Shown here in pieces: positions 39,814 to 49,763 of a stretch of DNA of 64,000 nucleotides. The stretch is from Sphingomonadaceae bacterium (GTDB lineage: Bacteria; Pseudomonadota; Alphaproteobacteria; Sphingomonadales; Sphingomonadaceae), in NCBI GenBank assembly GCA_025056155.1, contig JANWWL010000005.1, forward strand, positions 310,001 through 374,000, read 5' to 3'. Under the pieces are notes generated by a model that was given only the letters and a program-made list of their open reading frames with translations, did not search any database and was not told the origin of the DNA. A program made the translations under genes and the position numbers. How positions within the stretch are numbered: the stretch's first letter is position 1; each line of letters begins with the position of its first letter.

Positions 39814-40563
39814 TCAGAGCTGGATGAGGCGGTTCGGCAGCTCGTCTCGGTCGCCCGCCTCGCGCGGAAAGTGGGCGGCCAGCACCTCGCCCACCTTGGC
39901 GATCGCCGCCTCCAGCCCGCCCGCCAGGTCGCCACGGGCCAGGGCCGCCAGCAGCACCGCGTCGGCTTCGGCCCACACCTCGGGGGTAACCCGCGCGTAG
40001 ATCCCTGCATCGGCAACGATTTCGGCGATGCGGTCGGGCACGGCCACCAGGATCAGCACGCCCGTGCGGCGGTCGGTCAGGTGGATGCCGCGGGCCAGGA
40101 ACTGGCGCAGGGCGAGTTCATGCACCCGGTCGCGCCGCAGGGGGGCCGGGGCCAGCCGCCTGGCGAGCGGCGTGCGCGGCAGGACGAGCGCCAGCAGCGC
40201 AAAGACGATGAGCTGCAGCGCGGCATAGGCCTCGATCAGGCGCTGTTCGGACCAGGTCGCCTCGGCGAGCCAACGGGTGCCGCCCAGCGCACCCAAGAGG
40301 GCCGCGGGACCCAGCCCGGCCAACGCCAGCAGGAACGGCACCACGAAGGCGCCAAGCGCGGCCAGGGCGAGCGCCCATTCGCGGTAGACGTGCGGCTGGG
40401 TGTCGACCACGCAGAGGATCTCGCCTGCCGTGCGCTCCTCCGCCCGGGCGATCGCCCGCTCGATCCGCTCGACCTCGGCCGGCGTCAGGCCCGTCACTGG
40501 CGACCCCGCGCCCCGCGGCATGGGCGACCTTGGGTGCACGGGGGGCGAACGGTCGGCGCGCAT
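39814..40563 (-). CDS. TPM-domain membrane protein (second of pair)
   Basis: This 249-residue protein has a TPM (TLP18.3/Psb32/MOLO-1) domain split around two hydrophobic segments (about 64-105). The N-terminal part has [20 protein letters not shown], and the C-terminal part has [22 protein letters not shown]. The ATG start overlaps the stop of the first TPM gene by ATGA. Such pairs follow lemA in many bacteria; their role is thought to be at the envelope but is unproven. Confidence 0.85.
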   Translation of the reverse strand: MRADRSPPVHPRSPMPRGAGSPVTGLTPAEVERIERAIARAEERTAGEILCVVDTQPHVYREWALALAALGAFVVPFLLALAGLGPAALLGALGGTRWLAEATWSEQRLIEAYAALQLIVFALLALVLPRTPLARRLAPAPLRRDRVHELALRQFLARGIHLTDRRTGVLILVAVPDRIAEIVADAGIYARVTPEVWAEADAVLLAALARGDLAGGLEAAIAKVGEVLAAHFPREAGDRDELPNRLIQL

Positions 40564-41315
40564 CACCAGCTGCCGCTCGCCCCGCCGCCGCCGAAGCTGC
40601 CCCCGCCGCCCGAGAAGCCGCCGCCTCCGAACCCGCCGCCACCCCAGCCGCCCAGGCCCGGCCCCCACAGGACGATGGGCCCCCGCCGGCGCGGCGTGGG
40701 GCCAATGCCCGCCCCCCCGCCGCTCCGCAACAGGAAGGCGACGACCATCACGACCAGCACGAAGAACAGGAACGCTCCCGCCCCTGGCGCTTCCGCCTTG
40801 CGCTCGGCCTCGGCCGCCAGGCGCTGCGCCTCCTCGGGTGGCAGTCGCAGCAAGGCCGCCAGCGCCTCGACCCCGGCCTCGATGCCGCCGACGAAATCCC
40901 CGGCCTGGAAACGGGGGCGGATGCGCTCGTCGATGATGAGGAAGGCCAGCGCGTCGGGCACGCGCTCCTCCAGGCCATACCCCACCTCGATGCGCACGCG
41001 CCGTTCGTTGGGGGCCACGATCAGCAGGGCCCCGTCGTCGCGCCCCTTCCGGCCGATGCCCCAGGCCCGGCCCAAGCGCACGCCGTAGTCGGCGATGTCG
41101 TATCCTTCGAGGCTGGGCACCGTCACCACCACCACCTGGGTGCCCCCCGTCTCGGCCTCGAGCCGGGCCAGCCGGTCGGCCAGCCGCGCTTCCGCCTGGG
41201 GCGGCAACAGGTCGGCGGCATCCACCACCCGGCCGGTGAGCGGCGGAAACGTCTGGCCGGCGGCGGCCCCGACCCCAATCGCCACCCACAGGAGCCAGGC
41301 CAGCAGCCGAAGCAT
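40563..41315 (-). CDS. TPM-domain protein with glycine-rich tail
   Basis: This 250-residue protein has a signal peptide (about 1-20), a TPM domain with [27 protein letters not shown] and [12 protein letters not shown], then one membrane helix. It ends in a long glycine-rich tail ([18 protein letters not shown]) typical of YgcG-type proteins. It sits between lemA and the second TPM gene on the minus strand. Confidence 0.9.
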   Translation of the reverse strand: MLRLLAWLLWVAIGVGAAAGQTFPPLTGRVVDAADLLPPQAEARLADRLARLEAETGGTQVVVVTVPSLEGYDIADYGVRLGRAWGIGRKGRDDGALLIVAPNERRVRIEVGYGLEERVPDALAFLIIDERIRPRFQAGDFVGGIEAGVEALAALLRLPPEEAQRLAAEAERKAEAPGAGAFLFFVLVVMVVAFLLRSGGGAGIGPTPRRRGPIVLWGPGLGGWGGGGFGGGGFSGGGGSFGGGGASGSW

Positions 41316-41344
41316 CGGTTCGAGGGGCGGGCGCCGGCGGCCCT

Positions 41345-41938
41345 TTATGCGCCGAACTTCACCTTGGGCGCGGTCTCGGCCCCCGGCGTGGTCGCCTCGA
41401 ACGGCGCCTTGGGCTGAGCGCCATAGATCAGCTTGGCCGCGATGATCGAGGGGAAGGTGCGGATCTCGGTGTTGTAGTCCTGCACCGCGCGGTTGTAGTC
41501 GCGCCGGGCGACCGCGATCCGGTTCTCGGTGCCTTCGAGCTGCGCCTGCAGCGCCAAGAAATTCTGGTTGGACTTGAGCTCCGGATAGCGTTCGACGACG
41601 AGCAGCAGCCGCCCCAGCGACTGCGACAGCGCCCCCTGCGCTTCGGCAAAGCGCCGCATCGCGGCCGGATCGTTGAGCTGCTCGGACGACAGGGTCACCT
41701 GCGTGGCCCGCGCGCGCGCGTTCGTCACTTCGACCAGGACGTCCTTCTCCTGCTTGGCGAAGGCTTCGACGGTGGCCACCAGGTTCGGGATCAGGTCGGC
41801 CCGACGCTGATACTGGTTCTGCACTTCGGCCCACGCGGCCTTCACCGCTTCCTCCTTGGCCGGCACGGTGTTGATGCCACAACCCGACAGCCCCAGGGCC
41901 AGCATGGCCGGCAGGACCACTCGGACCAGACGGCGCAT
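41345..41938 (-). CDS. LemA family lipoprotein
   Basis: This 197-residue protein has a signal peptide ending in the lipobox LSGC (C20) and then the LemA helical domain with YQRRADLIPNLVATVEAFAKQ and ALSQSLGRLLLVVERYPEL. LemA proteins are envelope coiled-coil proteins of unknown exact function. I chose ATG 41938 with GAGGGG upstream; ATG 41956 is an alternative. It heads the lemA-TPM-TPM unit. Confidence 0.92.
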   Translation of the reverse strand: MRRLVRVVLPAMLALGLSGCGINTVPAKEEAVKAAWAEVQNQYQRRADLIPNLVATVEAFAKQEKDVLVEVTNARARATQVTLSSEQLNDPAAMRRFAEAQGALSQSLGRLLLVVERYPELKSNQNFLALQAQLEGTENRIAVARRDYNRAVQDYNTEIRTFPSIIAAKLIYGAQPKAPFEATTPGAETAPKVKFGA

Positions 41939-42098
41939 CGTCCCCTCGCTCCTCATGCTCCCCCCCCCCCGCCTGCGGTCGCCGCCGCAAGACCCGTCCG
42001 CGTTGCCGACTAGCATGTCGGGCGCAGCGTGTCTAAGGCGGAGCCGCGCGAGCCGGCCCGGGGGGAACGTCGGCCGCGCCGGCCGAGGAGTGGGGGCG

Positions 42099-42530
42099 AT
42101 GTTCAGGGAGTTCCGGCACTTCATCAAGCGCGGCAACGTGCTGGACCTGGCCGTGGCCGTGATCATCGGCGGCGCCTTCGGCACGATCGTCACGTCGGTT
42201 ACCGAAGACTTGCTGATGCCGCTCATCTCCGCGGTCACGGGCAGCCCCGACTTTTCGAACCTGTTCATCCGACTCGGGGCGATTCCGGATGGCTTCGCGG
42301 GCAAGCCAGATGACTATGGCGCGCTCAAGGCGGCCGGCGTGCCGGTGCTGGGCTATGGCGCCTTCCTGACCGCCGTCGTCAACTTCCTGCTCGTGGCCTT
42401 CGCCGTGTTCCTGATCGTGCGGCAGGCTAGTCGCCTGGTCGTCAAGCCGCCCGGGGCGCCGCCGGCCCCGCCCGAGGACGTGGCGCTCTTGCGCGAGATC
42501 CGCGACCTCCTGAAGGACGGCCGGCGGTGA
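42099..42530 (+). CDS. mscL: Large-conductance mechanosensitive channel
   Basis: This 143-residue protein forms the pentameric emergency channel opened by membrane tension. The N-terminal amphipathic helix and first membrane helix (EFRHFIKRGNVLDLAVAVII) and the second helix (about 87-110) are clear, ending with a cytoplasmic helix ALLREIRDLLK. Its stop overlaps the next gene's GTG start. Confidence 0.96.
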   Translation: MFREFRHFIKRGNVLDLAVAVIIGGAFGTIVTSVTEDLLMPLISAVTGSPDFSNLFIRLGAIPDGFAGKPDDYGALKAAGVPVLGYGAFLTAVVNFLLVAFAVFLIVRQASRLVVKPPGAPPAPPEDVALLREIRDLLKDGRR

Positions 42531-42976
42531 GGGCGGGTGCGTTCGCGGCACTGCTGCTGGCGGCTTGCGGCATGACCGACCGCCCCACGCCCCCTGCCGC
42601 GCCAGCACCGGCCGTGGGCGGAACGCCGGCCGTCTTGGCCGGCACCAGCTGGCGCGTGATCGAAGTGGAGGGGCGGCCCGCCGCGGGGCCCACGATGGGC
42701 TTCCGCGACGGCCGCATCTTCGGCTCGACCGGCTGCAACCGGTACACCGGCGGCACCACGGCCGAAGCCGAGATGGATGGCCAATCGGGTCGCCTCGCAA
42801 CCCCGCCGCTCGCCACGACCCGGATGGCCTGCCCCGAGCCGGCGATGGCCGTGGAACGGGCCTTCCTCGAGGCGCTGGAACGGGCCGATCGCTGGCGGCT
42901 GACGGCCGAGGGCGAGCTCGAACTGGCGGCCGGCGGCCAGGTGGTGATCCGCGCCCAGCCCGCCCCCGCCGCCTAG
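42527..42976 (+). CDS. META-domain (HslJ-like) lipoprotein
   Basis: This 149-residue protein has a very short signal ending LLLAACG with the lipid-modified C14. The META domain has GTSWRVIEVEG, GSTGCNRYTGG and ATTRMACPEPAMAVERAF. HslJ-like META proteins are envelope proteins associated with stress or novobiocin tolerance in E. coli. The GTG start overlaps mscL by GTGA. Confidence 0.87.
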   Translation: MRAGAFAALLLAACGMTDRPTPPAAPAPAVGGTPAVLAGTSWRVIEVEGRPAAGPTMGFRDGRIFGSTGCNRYTGGTTAEAEMDGQSGRLATPPLATTRMACPEPAMAVERAFLEALERADRWRLTAEGELELAAGGQVVIRAQPAPAA

Positions 42977-43185
42977 GTCAGCCGAATCCGCCGCCGGGGC
43001 CCTCGGACGGTCGGGCCGCGCGGCGACGGTGCGTTCCGAACGGGCTTGCCCCCCACCCCGAAGGCAGCAAGCGGGGCCACCGCACGCGCACCCCAAAAGG
43101 CGCATGCCCGCCGCCGGCGGCTCGGCCGTCGGCACGATCCGCCCGCCGGTCGCGTCGGCCGACGAGGGACGCTTCGCCCCGGGCG

Positions 43186-45156
43186 ATGGCGCTTCGCCCC
43201 TTGGCAGGCAGGGGGGTTGCGGCCAAGGCCCGGCCGGTGATCCGGGCGCTTCTCCTGGCCGCGGCGCTGGGCGCGCAAGCACCGGTGGCTCCGGCTCAAC
43301 CCCAGGAGCCGCAAGCCCTGCCCCCCGTTCCCGACCCCGATCCCGACCTGCGGGCGCCCTTGCCGCCGCTCGACGCCGAGCCCGACCGGCCCTCGGCCGA
43401 GGCGAGCCCCCCGCCTGAACCGCCCGCCCGCTACACGGTGGTGCTCGAAGGGCTCGACCACCGTGGGATCGTGGCCGCCTGGCGCGCGGCCTCGGCCCTC
43501 TGGCAAGGCCGGCGCGAGGCGGTGGCGACCATCGACCTGTCGTCGCGGATCCGGGCGGACGAAAAGCTCCTGCAGGCGCTCCTAGCGCAGGAAGGCTGGT
43601 TTGCCGCGCGCGTCGCGACCCAGGTGACGCCCGGGCCCGAGGAGACGGTGGTGACCCTCAGGGTCGAGCCTGGCCGCCGCTTCACCTGGGAGGAGGTCGC
43701 CATCGAGGTCTTCCCGGAGGACGAACCGGCTGTCTTGGCGGATTTCGGCCTGATGCCGGGTGCGCCCATCCGCCTGCCCGACGTCGAGGAGGCCGAGGCG
43801 GCCTACCGCCTCCGCCTGGCCGCCGCGGGCTTCCCCTTCGCCGAGTTGGGTCCGCGCGACATCGTCATCGACCGGGAGGCCGGCACCGGCAGCTACTTGC
43901 TCACCGGACTGCTGGGGCCGCGGGCCGTGTTCGGCCGCATCCGGTTGGAGGGCCATCGCCCTTTCAGCGAGCGGCACGCGCAGGTGATCGCCCGGTTCCG
44001 CCCCGGCGAGCCGTGGCGGGAAGCGCTGGTGGACGATTTCCGGCGCGCACTCGCGATGACCCGGCTCATCGCCAACCTGGCCGTCCGCCCCCAGGCGAGC
44101 GGCGCCACCGACGCCCAAGGCCGTGCCATCACCGACGTGGTGGTGACGGGGGAGCCCGCCCCGCGCCGCAGCTTGGAAGCGCTGGCCGGCTATTCCACCG
44201 AGGAAGGGGTGCGGGTGGAAGGACGCTGGCAGAGCCGCAACCTTTGGCGGCCCGAGGGCACCTTCACCGTGCGCGCCGTGGTGGGCACCCTGGAACAGCG
44301 GCTGGACGCCGACCTGCGCCAGGCCAATTTCGGCCGCCGCGACCGGTTCCTGGCGCTCGGCACCTATTTCTCGAACCTCGACCAGCCGGCGTTTCGCGCG
44401 CGCGGCTTCGGCCTGTCGGCCGCCATCGGCCGCCAATCGACTCCCATCTGGCAGAAGCGCTGGACTTGGCAGACGGGGCTTGAGGTGCTGCAGAGCCGCG
44501 AGCAGGACAAGGTCGCGGCCACGGGGCAGCTGGGCCCGCGCGAGGCCTTCACCATCTTCGCCGCGCCCACGACCGGAGGGCTCGACCTGACGGACGACCT
44601 GCTCGACCCCGGTCGGGGGGCGCGCGCGGGTCTCAAGGTCTCGCCCGAAGGGGCCTTCGCCAACGGCGACCTCGTGGCCTATGTCCGCCTGCAGGGCGAC
44701 GCCTCGGCCTATTGGCGGGCGGCCACGCGGCTCGTGGTGGCGGCCCGGGTGCGCCTGGGTTCCATCGTGGGCACGCAAACCGCCAACGTCGCCCCCTCGC
44801 GCCGCCTCTATGCGGGCGGCGGCGGCTCGATTCGCGGCTATGGCTTCCAAAGCGTGGGGCCTCAGGCTCCCGGCGCGAAGGCCGAGGCCGTGCCAGTGGG
44901 CGGCCGCGGTCTGTTCGAGACCGGCGTCGAGCTGCGCTATCGCATCGGGGATTTCGGCCTCGTGGGCTTCCTCGACGCCGGCCAGGCGGTCGATCGGCCG
45001 CGGCCGTCGCTGGTGGGCCTGCGGGCCGGCGGCGGGCTCGGTGTGCGCTACTACTCGCCCATCGGTCCGCTGCGCCTGGACGTGGCCCGAGCCATCGACC
45101 GGCGCCCGCAAGACCCACGGCTGGTCCTTTACATCTCGATCGGGCAGGCCTTCTGA
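43186..45156 (+). CDS. tamA: Translocation and assembly module outer-membrane protein TamA
   Basis: This 656-residue protein is an Omp85-family barrel with three POTRA-like domains (about 85-330) and a C-terminal 16-strand barrel with the lid-loop motif GGGGSIRGYGFQ and GVELRYRIGDFGLVGFLD. With TamB it helps insert outer-membrane proteins. The ATG at 43186 gives a signal region ending near residue 38; a GTG at 43237 with AAGG upstream is equally possible and gives a more typical leader. The stop overlaps the tamB start (TGATG). Confidence 0.92.
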   Translation: MALRPLAGRGVAAKARPVIRALLLAAALGAQAPVAPAQPQEPQALPPVPDPDPDLRAPLPPLDAEPDRPSAEASPPPEPPARYTVVLEGLDHRGIVAAWRAASALWQGRREAVATIDLSSRIRADEKLLQALLAQEGWFAARVATQVTPGPEETVVTLRVEPGRRFTWEEVAIEVFPEDEPAVLADFGLMPGAPIRLPDVEEAEAAYRLRLAAAGFPFAELGPRDIVIDREAGTGSYLLTGLLGPRAVFGRIRLEGHRPFSERHAQVIARFRPGEPWREALVDDFRRALAMTRLIANLAVRPQASGATDAQGRAITDVVVTGEPAPRRSLEALAGYSTEEGVRVEGRWQSRNLWRPEGTFTVRAVVGTLEQRLDADLRQANFGRRDRFLALGTYFSNLDQPAFRARGFGLSAAIGRQSTPIWQKRWTWQTGLEVLQSREQDKVAATGQLGPREAFTIFAAPTTGGLDLTDDLLDPGRGARAGLKVSPEGAFANGDLVAYVRLQGDASAYWRAATRLVVAARVRLGSIVGTQTANVAPSRRLYAGGGGSIRGYGFQSVGPQAPGAKAEAVPVGGRGLFETGVELRYRIGDFGLVGFLDAGQAVDRPRPSLVGLRAGGGLGVRYYSPIGPLRLDVARAIDRRPQDPRLVLYISIGQAF

Positions 45157-48100
45157 TGAGGGGCGAGCCGCCGCCGGGCACCAGGCCACCGCGTCCCCGC
45201 TGGCTTGCGGCCCTGCTGGCGATCCTGGCCGGGCTCGTCCTGGTGGCCGTGGGCCTGATCGCCTTCCTCTCCGAGACCCAGACGGGCCGCGACCTGGTGG
45301 CCCGGAGGCTGCTGCCGGTCCTGCGGCTCGATTCGGGGCTGGCCTTAGACGTCGCGCGGATCGAGGGCTCGCTGCTGTCGCGGCCGAGGCTTCTTGGCGT
45401 GCGCCTGCTCGACCCCGCGGGCCCTTTCGCCACCGCCCCCCGGGTCGAGGTGGATTGGCAGGCCGCCGCCTTGCTGCGCGGGCGGGTCCGCATCGTCCGG
45501 CTCGACGTGCCGCAGGCCACCCTTCGCCGCTCGCCCCGCCTGCGGCCCACCCCGCCGGACGAGCCCCTGCTGCCCGACGTGGACCTGGCCATCGCCCACC
45601 TCGCGGTTGGCCGGCTCGTCGTGGCGCCCGCCGTGGCCGGTGTCGCCGAGACGGTGGGCATCGCCGGCCGGCTGGCCTTGGCCCAAGGCCGGCTTTTGGT
45701 CGATCTCGACGCCCGGGGCCGGCGGGGGGATCGCCTCGACATCCGGGTCGACGTGGAGCCCGACCGCAACCGGCTGCACCTCGGCTTGAGACTCGAGGCC
45801 AGGGCCGATGGACTGGTGGCCGGCCTCCTCGGCATCCGACGCCCGCTCACGGTCCGTCTGGAAGGCCGGGGCGACTGGCGGCGCTGGGACGGGGAGCTGG
45901 CCGCGGCCACCGGCTCAACGCCGCTTGCGGCCCTGGCGATCGCCGCGCGGGCGGCGCGCTGGCGAGTCACCGGGCGCCTGGAGCCCGGCCCGTTTCTGGC
46001 CGATGGCATCCTCGCGCGCGTGGCGGGGCCGGTCGTGGCGGTCGATGGCGAGGCCCGACCCGGCCGCACGCGAGATCAGACCCGATGGCGCCTGAGCGTG
46101 GCCGGCGCCGGCGGCCTCGTCGAGGCCGTGGGCACCCTGGACCGTGCCCGCGAGGCGCTGACGGACGCCCGCGCCGACCTGACGCTCGCAAGCCCCGACC
46201 GGCTCGACCCGCGCCTCGCCGGCCCGCCCGTCCGGATGGCACTTCGGGCCCAGGGCCCGGTGCGCGCCCCGCGCGTGGTGCTGACGGCGGAGTCCCCCAA
46301 GCTCAGCTTCCGGTCCGGGGCCGGGCCGCTCACGCTCGATGGGCCCCGCGTGCGCTTCGACTGGGAACGGCCAGCGGGCGCGCCACGCCTGGACCTCGAA
46401 CTCCGGGCCCGCGGCATCGAAGGGCTTCCGCCCCCCCTCGCCCCCCTCGCACGCCAGCCCCAGCTCCGGGCGCGCCTCCTCCGCACCAGCGACACCTGGG
46501 CCGTGGAGGACTGGCAGTTCATCACCCAGGGGCTTACCGGCCGCGGGACGGGTCGCATCGCGCCCGCCCAAGGCCGCGGGGAGCTCGGCGGTCGGCTGGG
46601 GGCGTCCGATCTCGAGGTGCCCGGATGGGGCCGGGTGCGGGCCGATCTTGCCGGCCGCATCGAGTTCGCGTCGGGCGGCCGTCCCTCCGCTCAGGGCGAA
46701 ATGTCCCTTGCCGTGCGCACGCTCACAAGCCCCACGGCCCTTGCGGTCTTGGGCGGGCCGCCCCGCCTGACCCTCGCCTTCGCCTGGGATGGCGCCCGCC
46801 TGACGATGGCGAGCGGCCGCTTCGAGAGCCCGGCGTGGAACCTGTCGTTGAACGAGGGCCGCCTCGAGCCCGCGGGCGGCCGCTTCGCGCTGGCCGCCGC
46901 GGGGCGCAGCCGCGACTACGGGCCGGCCGCGCTCGACGCCCGCGGCACGTTCGCAGCACCCCAAGCCACGCTGCGGCTCGCCCGCCCCGGCTTCGGCCTG
47001 ACCGACCTGGTGGCCAGGATCGCTCCCGCCCCGGGGGGCTGGGCGCTTGATGCGCAGGCCGGAACGCCGGAAGGGCCGGCCCGAGCCGTGGGGCACCTCG
47101 CCGGGACGCCAGGGCGGCCCACGGTGTTCCGCCTCGATTCGCTTCGGGTGGGGCGTCTTGAAGCGTCCGGCCAGGTCATCCAGACCCCCGCCGGGCCCTT
47201 CGCGGGCGGCCTGACGCTGTCGGGCCCCGGGCTCGACGGCATGATTCGCCTGGCCGACGACGGCGGCGTCCAGGCCGTCCGCCTGACCGCTTCGCTCGTG
47301 CAGGCGCCCATCCCCTTCGTGCCCGCGTGGCGGGTGGCGACGGCGGATGCCGACGTGCGGGTGGCGCTGGCCACGCCGCAGCCGGTCGTCGAAGGCGAGG
47401 TGGCCGCCCGCGGCGTCTCGCAGGGCCGGCTCGAGTTCAGAGACTTCACCGCTCGCGGGCGGTTCATCGGGGCGGACGGCCAGGCCACGCTGCGCCTTGC
47501 GGGCCAGGCCGAGGGGCGGCCGCTCACGCTGGTCGCCGACCTGTCGGCCCAGGGACGCGACTACCAGGTGGGCCTCGACGGGGCCTGGGGCGAGCTTCCC
47601 TTCCGGCTCGAGCGGCCGGCCCGGATCCGCCGCCTTGCCGGTGGCTATGAACTCTCGCCCGTGCGCATGGCTCTCGCCGGGGGCATGCTCGAGGCCGCCG
47701 GCCGCCTCGACGGCCGCACCGCGCTCCGCCTCCGACTGTCGCAGGCCGATGTCGCCATCCTGCGCCTTCTGGGGGTGGGGCCGCGACTTGCCGGCCGGCT
47801 GTCGGCCGACGTCGAGGCCCGCTGGGATCCCTCGGCACCCTGGCCGGTCGGCCGTGCCCGCCTCGACGTTCAGGGCCTCGCCGCCCGGGCCGGCCTGGCC
47901 GGACTACCGGAAGTGCGGATCCTGGCCGACGTCACGAGCCGGGCGGAGGCGGTAGAGGCTGGAGTCGTGGTGCGCGGGTCGCGAGGAACCGACGGGCGCG
48001 TCCGACTGACGCTCGTGCCGGGTGCGGGCGCCACGCCCGTCGAACGCCGGCAAGCCGCGCGTCTGGCCGGCGGCATTCGCTACCGCGGCCCGGCGGAGAC

Positions 48101-49331
48101 ACTCTGGTCCTTCCTCGACCTTCCCGACCAGTCGGTGGCGGGCGCCCTCATGCTGGCGGCCGACCTGTCGGGCACGCTGGCCGCACCCCGTCTTCAGGGG
48201 CGCCTGCGGGCCGATGGGCTATCCTATCGCAACTTCACCTGGGGCACGCGGATGACGGACGTGCGCGTCGAGAGCCTGTTGGAAGGCGAGCGGCTGCGCC
48301 TCGTCTCGGCTTCCGGCGAGGCGGGGGGCGGCCGCGTGACGGGGTCGGGCGAGGTCCGGTTGTCGGGCCCGGAGGGCGCCGTGATCGACCTCGCGCTCGC
48401 CTTCGAGCGCGCCCGACTGGCCGACAGCCCCTCGACCCGGATCGCGGTGTCGGGCCCCCTGCGGGTGGCGGGGTCGCTTACCGACCTCGAGGTCTCCGGC
48501 CGATTGCGCATCGAGGACGGCACGATCCGCCTGGGGGCGCTGCAGTCCGTGGCGGCGACCAGCGACATCGTCGTGCGCGAGAAGGGCGCGCCGCCTCCCC
48601 CCACCGACCGGCGGCCCTCGCGCGTCGGGCTCGATCTGCGCCTGTCGGCCCGGGATTCGGTCAAGGTCCAGGGGCTCGGCCTCGACAGCTTCTGGGGGGC
48701 CGACCTGCGGGTGGGCGGCGACCTCGCGACACCCCGCGTGCTGGGCGAGGCCCGGATGACGCGCGGCACCTTCGATTTCGCCGGACGCAGCTTCGAGATC
48801 CGGCGCGGCCTCGTGGGCTTCACGGGCGACCCGCTCGACAGTTCGCTTGCCATCGAGGCATCGGGCACCTCCGAAGGCTTCACCGCCACCGTCACCATCG
48901 ACGGCACGGTGCGGCGGCCCGAAGTGCGGTTCGGCTCGCAGCCCCCCCTCCCTGAGGACGAAGTGCTGGCCAGGCTCTTGTTCGGCGCCTCGGTGGCCGA
49001 CCTGTCGGCGGCCGAAGCCTTGCAGCTGGCGGCCGCCGCGGCGGGCCTGAAGGGGGGCACGGGCGGCCTCGATCCCCTGGGCCGGATCCAGCGGGCGTCC
49101 GGGCTCGACCGGATCCGCCTGGTGGGAGACGATGCCCGCACGGGGCTGGGCTCGGGCATCGCCATCGGCGAGCGGCTGGGCCGCAACCTGTATCTGGAAG
49201 TGGCCACCGACACGCAGGGCAACGCGCTCACCCGCGTGGAGCTCGCCCTCACGCGGGTGCTGAGCCTCCTGGCCCACGTGACGACCTTGGGTCGGGCCGG
49301 CGTCGACCTGCGCTACGCCCGCGAATACTAG
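45156..49331 (+). CDS. tamB: Translocation and assembly module inner-membrane protein TamB
   Basis: This 1391-residue AsmA-like protein has one N-terminal membrane anchor (about 17-40), a long periplasmic beta-taco body and the C-terminal DUF490/TamB domain with MTRGTFDFAGRSFEIRRG and FGSQPPLPEDEVLARLLFG. It spans the periplasm and, with TamA, supports outer-membrane protein insertion and perhaps phospholipid transport. Length is normal. Start ATG overlaps tamA. Confidence 0.95.
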   Translation: MRGEPPPGTRPPRPRWLAALLAILAGLVLVAVGLIAFLSETQTGRDLVARRLLPVLRLDSGLALDVARIEGSLLSRPRLLGVRLLDPAGPFATAPRVEVDWQAAALLRGRVRIVRLDVPQATLRRSPRLRPTPPDEPLLPDVDLAIAHLAVGRLVVAPAVAGVAETVGIAGRLALAQGRLLVDLDARGRRGDRLDIRVDVEPDRNRLHLGLRLEARADGLVAGLLGIRRPLTVRLEGRGDWRRWDGELAAATGSTPLAALAIAARAARWRVTGRLEPGPFLADGILARVAGPVVAVDGEARPGRTRDQTRWRLSVAGAGGLVEAVGTLDRAREALTDARADLTLASPDRLDPRLAGPPVRMALRAQGPVRAPRVVLTAESPKLSFRSGAGPLTLDGPRVRFDWERPAGAPRLDLELRARGIEGLPPPLAPLARQPQLRARLLRTSDTWAVEDWQFITQGLTGRGTGRIAPAQGRGELGGRLGASDLEVPGWGRVRADLAGRIEFASGGRPSAQGEMSLAVRTLTSPTALAVLGGPPRLTLAFAWDGARLTMASGRFESPAWNLSLNEGRLEPAGGRFALAAAGRSRDYGPAALDARGTFAAPQATLRLARPGFGLTDLVARIAPAPGGWALDAQAGTPEGPARAVGHLAGTPGRPTVFRLDSLRVGRLEASGQVIQTPAGPFAGGLTLSGPGLDGMIRLADDGGVQAVRLTASLVQAPIPFVPAWRVATADADVRVALATPQPVVEGEVAARGVSQGRLEFRDFTARGRFIGADGQATLRLAGQAEGRPLTLVADLSAQGRDYQVGLDGAWGELPFRLERPARIRRLAGGYELSPVRMALAGGMLEAAGRLDGRTALRLRLSQADVAILRLLGVGPRLAGRLSADVEARWDPSAPWPVGRARLDVQGLAARAGLAGLPEVRILADVTSRAEAVEAGVVVRGSRGTDGRVRLTLVPGAGATPVERRQAARLAGGIRYRGPAETLWSFLDLPDQSVAGALMLAADLSGTLAAPRLQGRLRADGLSYRNFTWGTRMTDVRVESLLEGERLRLVSASGEAGGGRVTGSGEVRLSGPEGAVIDLALAFERARLADSPSTRIAVSGPLRVAGSLTDLEVSGRLRIEDGTIRLGALQSVAATSDIVVREKGAPPPPTDRRPSRVGLDLRLSARDSVKVQGLGLDSFWGADLRVGGDLATPRVLGEARMTRGTFDFAGRSFEIRRGLVGFTGDPLDSSLAIEASGTSEGFTATVTIDGTVRRPEVRFGSQPPLPEDEVLARLLFGASVADLSAAEALQLAAAAAGLKGGTGGLDPLGRIQRASGLDRIRLVGDDARTGLGSGIAIGERLGRNLYLEVATDTQGNALTRVELALTRVLSLLAHVTTLGRAGVDLRYAREY

Positions 49332-49337
49332 GCCGGA

Positions 49338-49751
49338 TCAATCGTCCACGGGCTCTGTTGCCACTTCGAGCGCGCGCTTGACGGTCCGGGCCGCCTGCAC
49401 GACGTCGATGCCCAGCGTGCAGCCCGAAGCCCCGCCGGGCCCCACCGTGGAACAGCTGCCCGGCCCCATGCGCGCTTCGGGCGGGTTGGCGAGTGCCGTG
49501 CGCTGCACGGCCACGTTGTCCTCTGTCGCGATCGCTCGCTCGGCCTCGCGCAGTTCCTTGGGGATCCGGTAGCGCTCCTCCTCAGGCCGCCGCGCGCACA
49601 CGATGATTTCGTCGGGGTTGGTCGACTTGGGGCAGGGGTCGTCGCCGTAGACCAGCACCGTTCGGGTGCGATAGGTGCCGGACTGGGCCGTCGCCCCAGA
49701 GGGCCACAGCACCGCCGCGGCCAGCGCGAGCGTCAGGAGGGCAAGGCGCAT
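49338..49751 (-). CDS. Small exported protein of unknown function
   Basis: This 137-residue protein has a signal peptide ending near residue 22 (SGATAQ) and four cysteines in the mature part (C39, C52, C99 and C107 by count). Landmarks are DDPCPKSTNPDEIIVCARRP, with EERYRIPKELR after it. I recognise this as a type of exported protein recurrent in sphingomonads without a known role. It follows the GntR gene on the same strand by 12 bases and converges on tamB. Confidence 0.75.
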   Translation of the reverse strand: MRLALLTLALAAAVLWPSGATAQSGTYRTRTVLVYGDDPCPKSTNPDEIIVCARRPEEERYRIPKELREAERAIATEDNVAVQRTALANPPEARMGPGSCSTVGPGGASGCTLGIDVVQAARTVKRALEVATEPVDD

Positions 49752-49763
49752 CGGGCGACTCCT

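Noticed and set aside
40501-40680. Glycine-rich coding repeat as a DNA repeat element
   Set aside because: It is the coding sequence of the glycine-rich tail of the TPM-domain protein.
42977-43185. Possible small gene or longer tamA N-terminus
   Set aside because: The open frame before 43186 has low-complexity translation, no signal and no ribosome-binding site; the tamA leader begins later.
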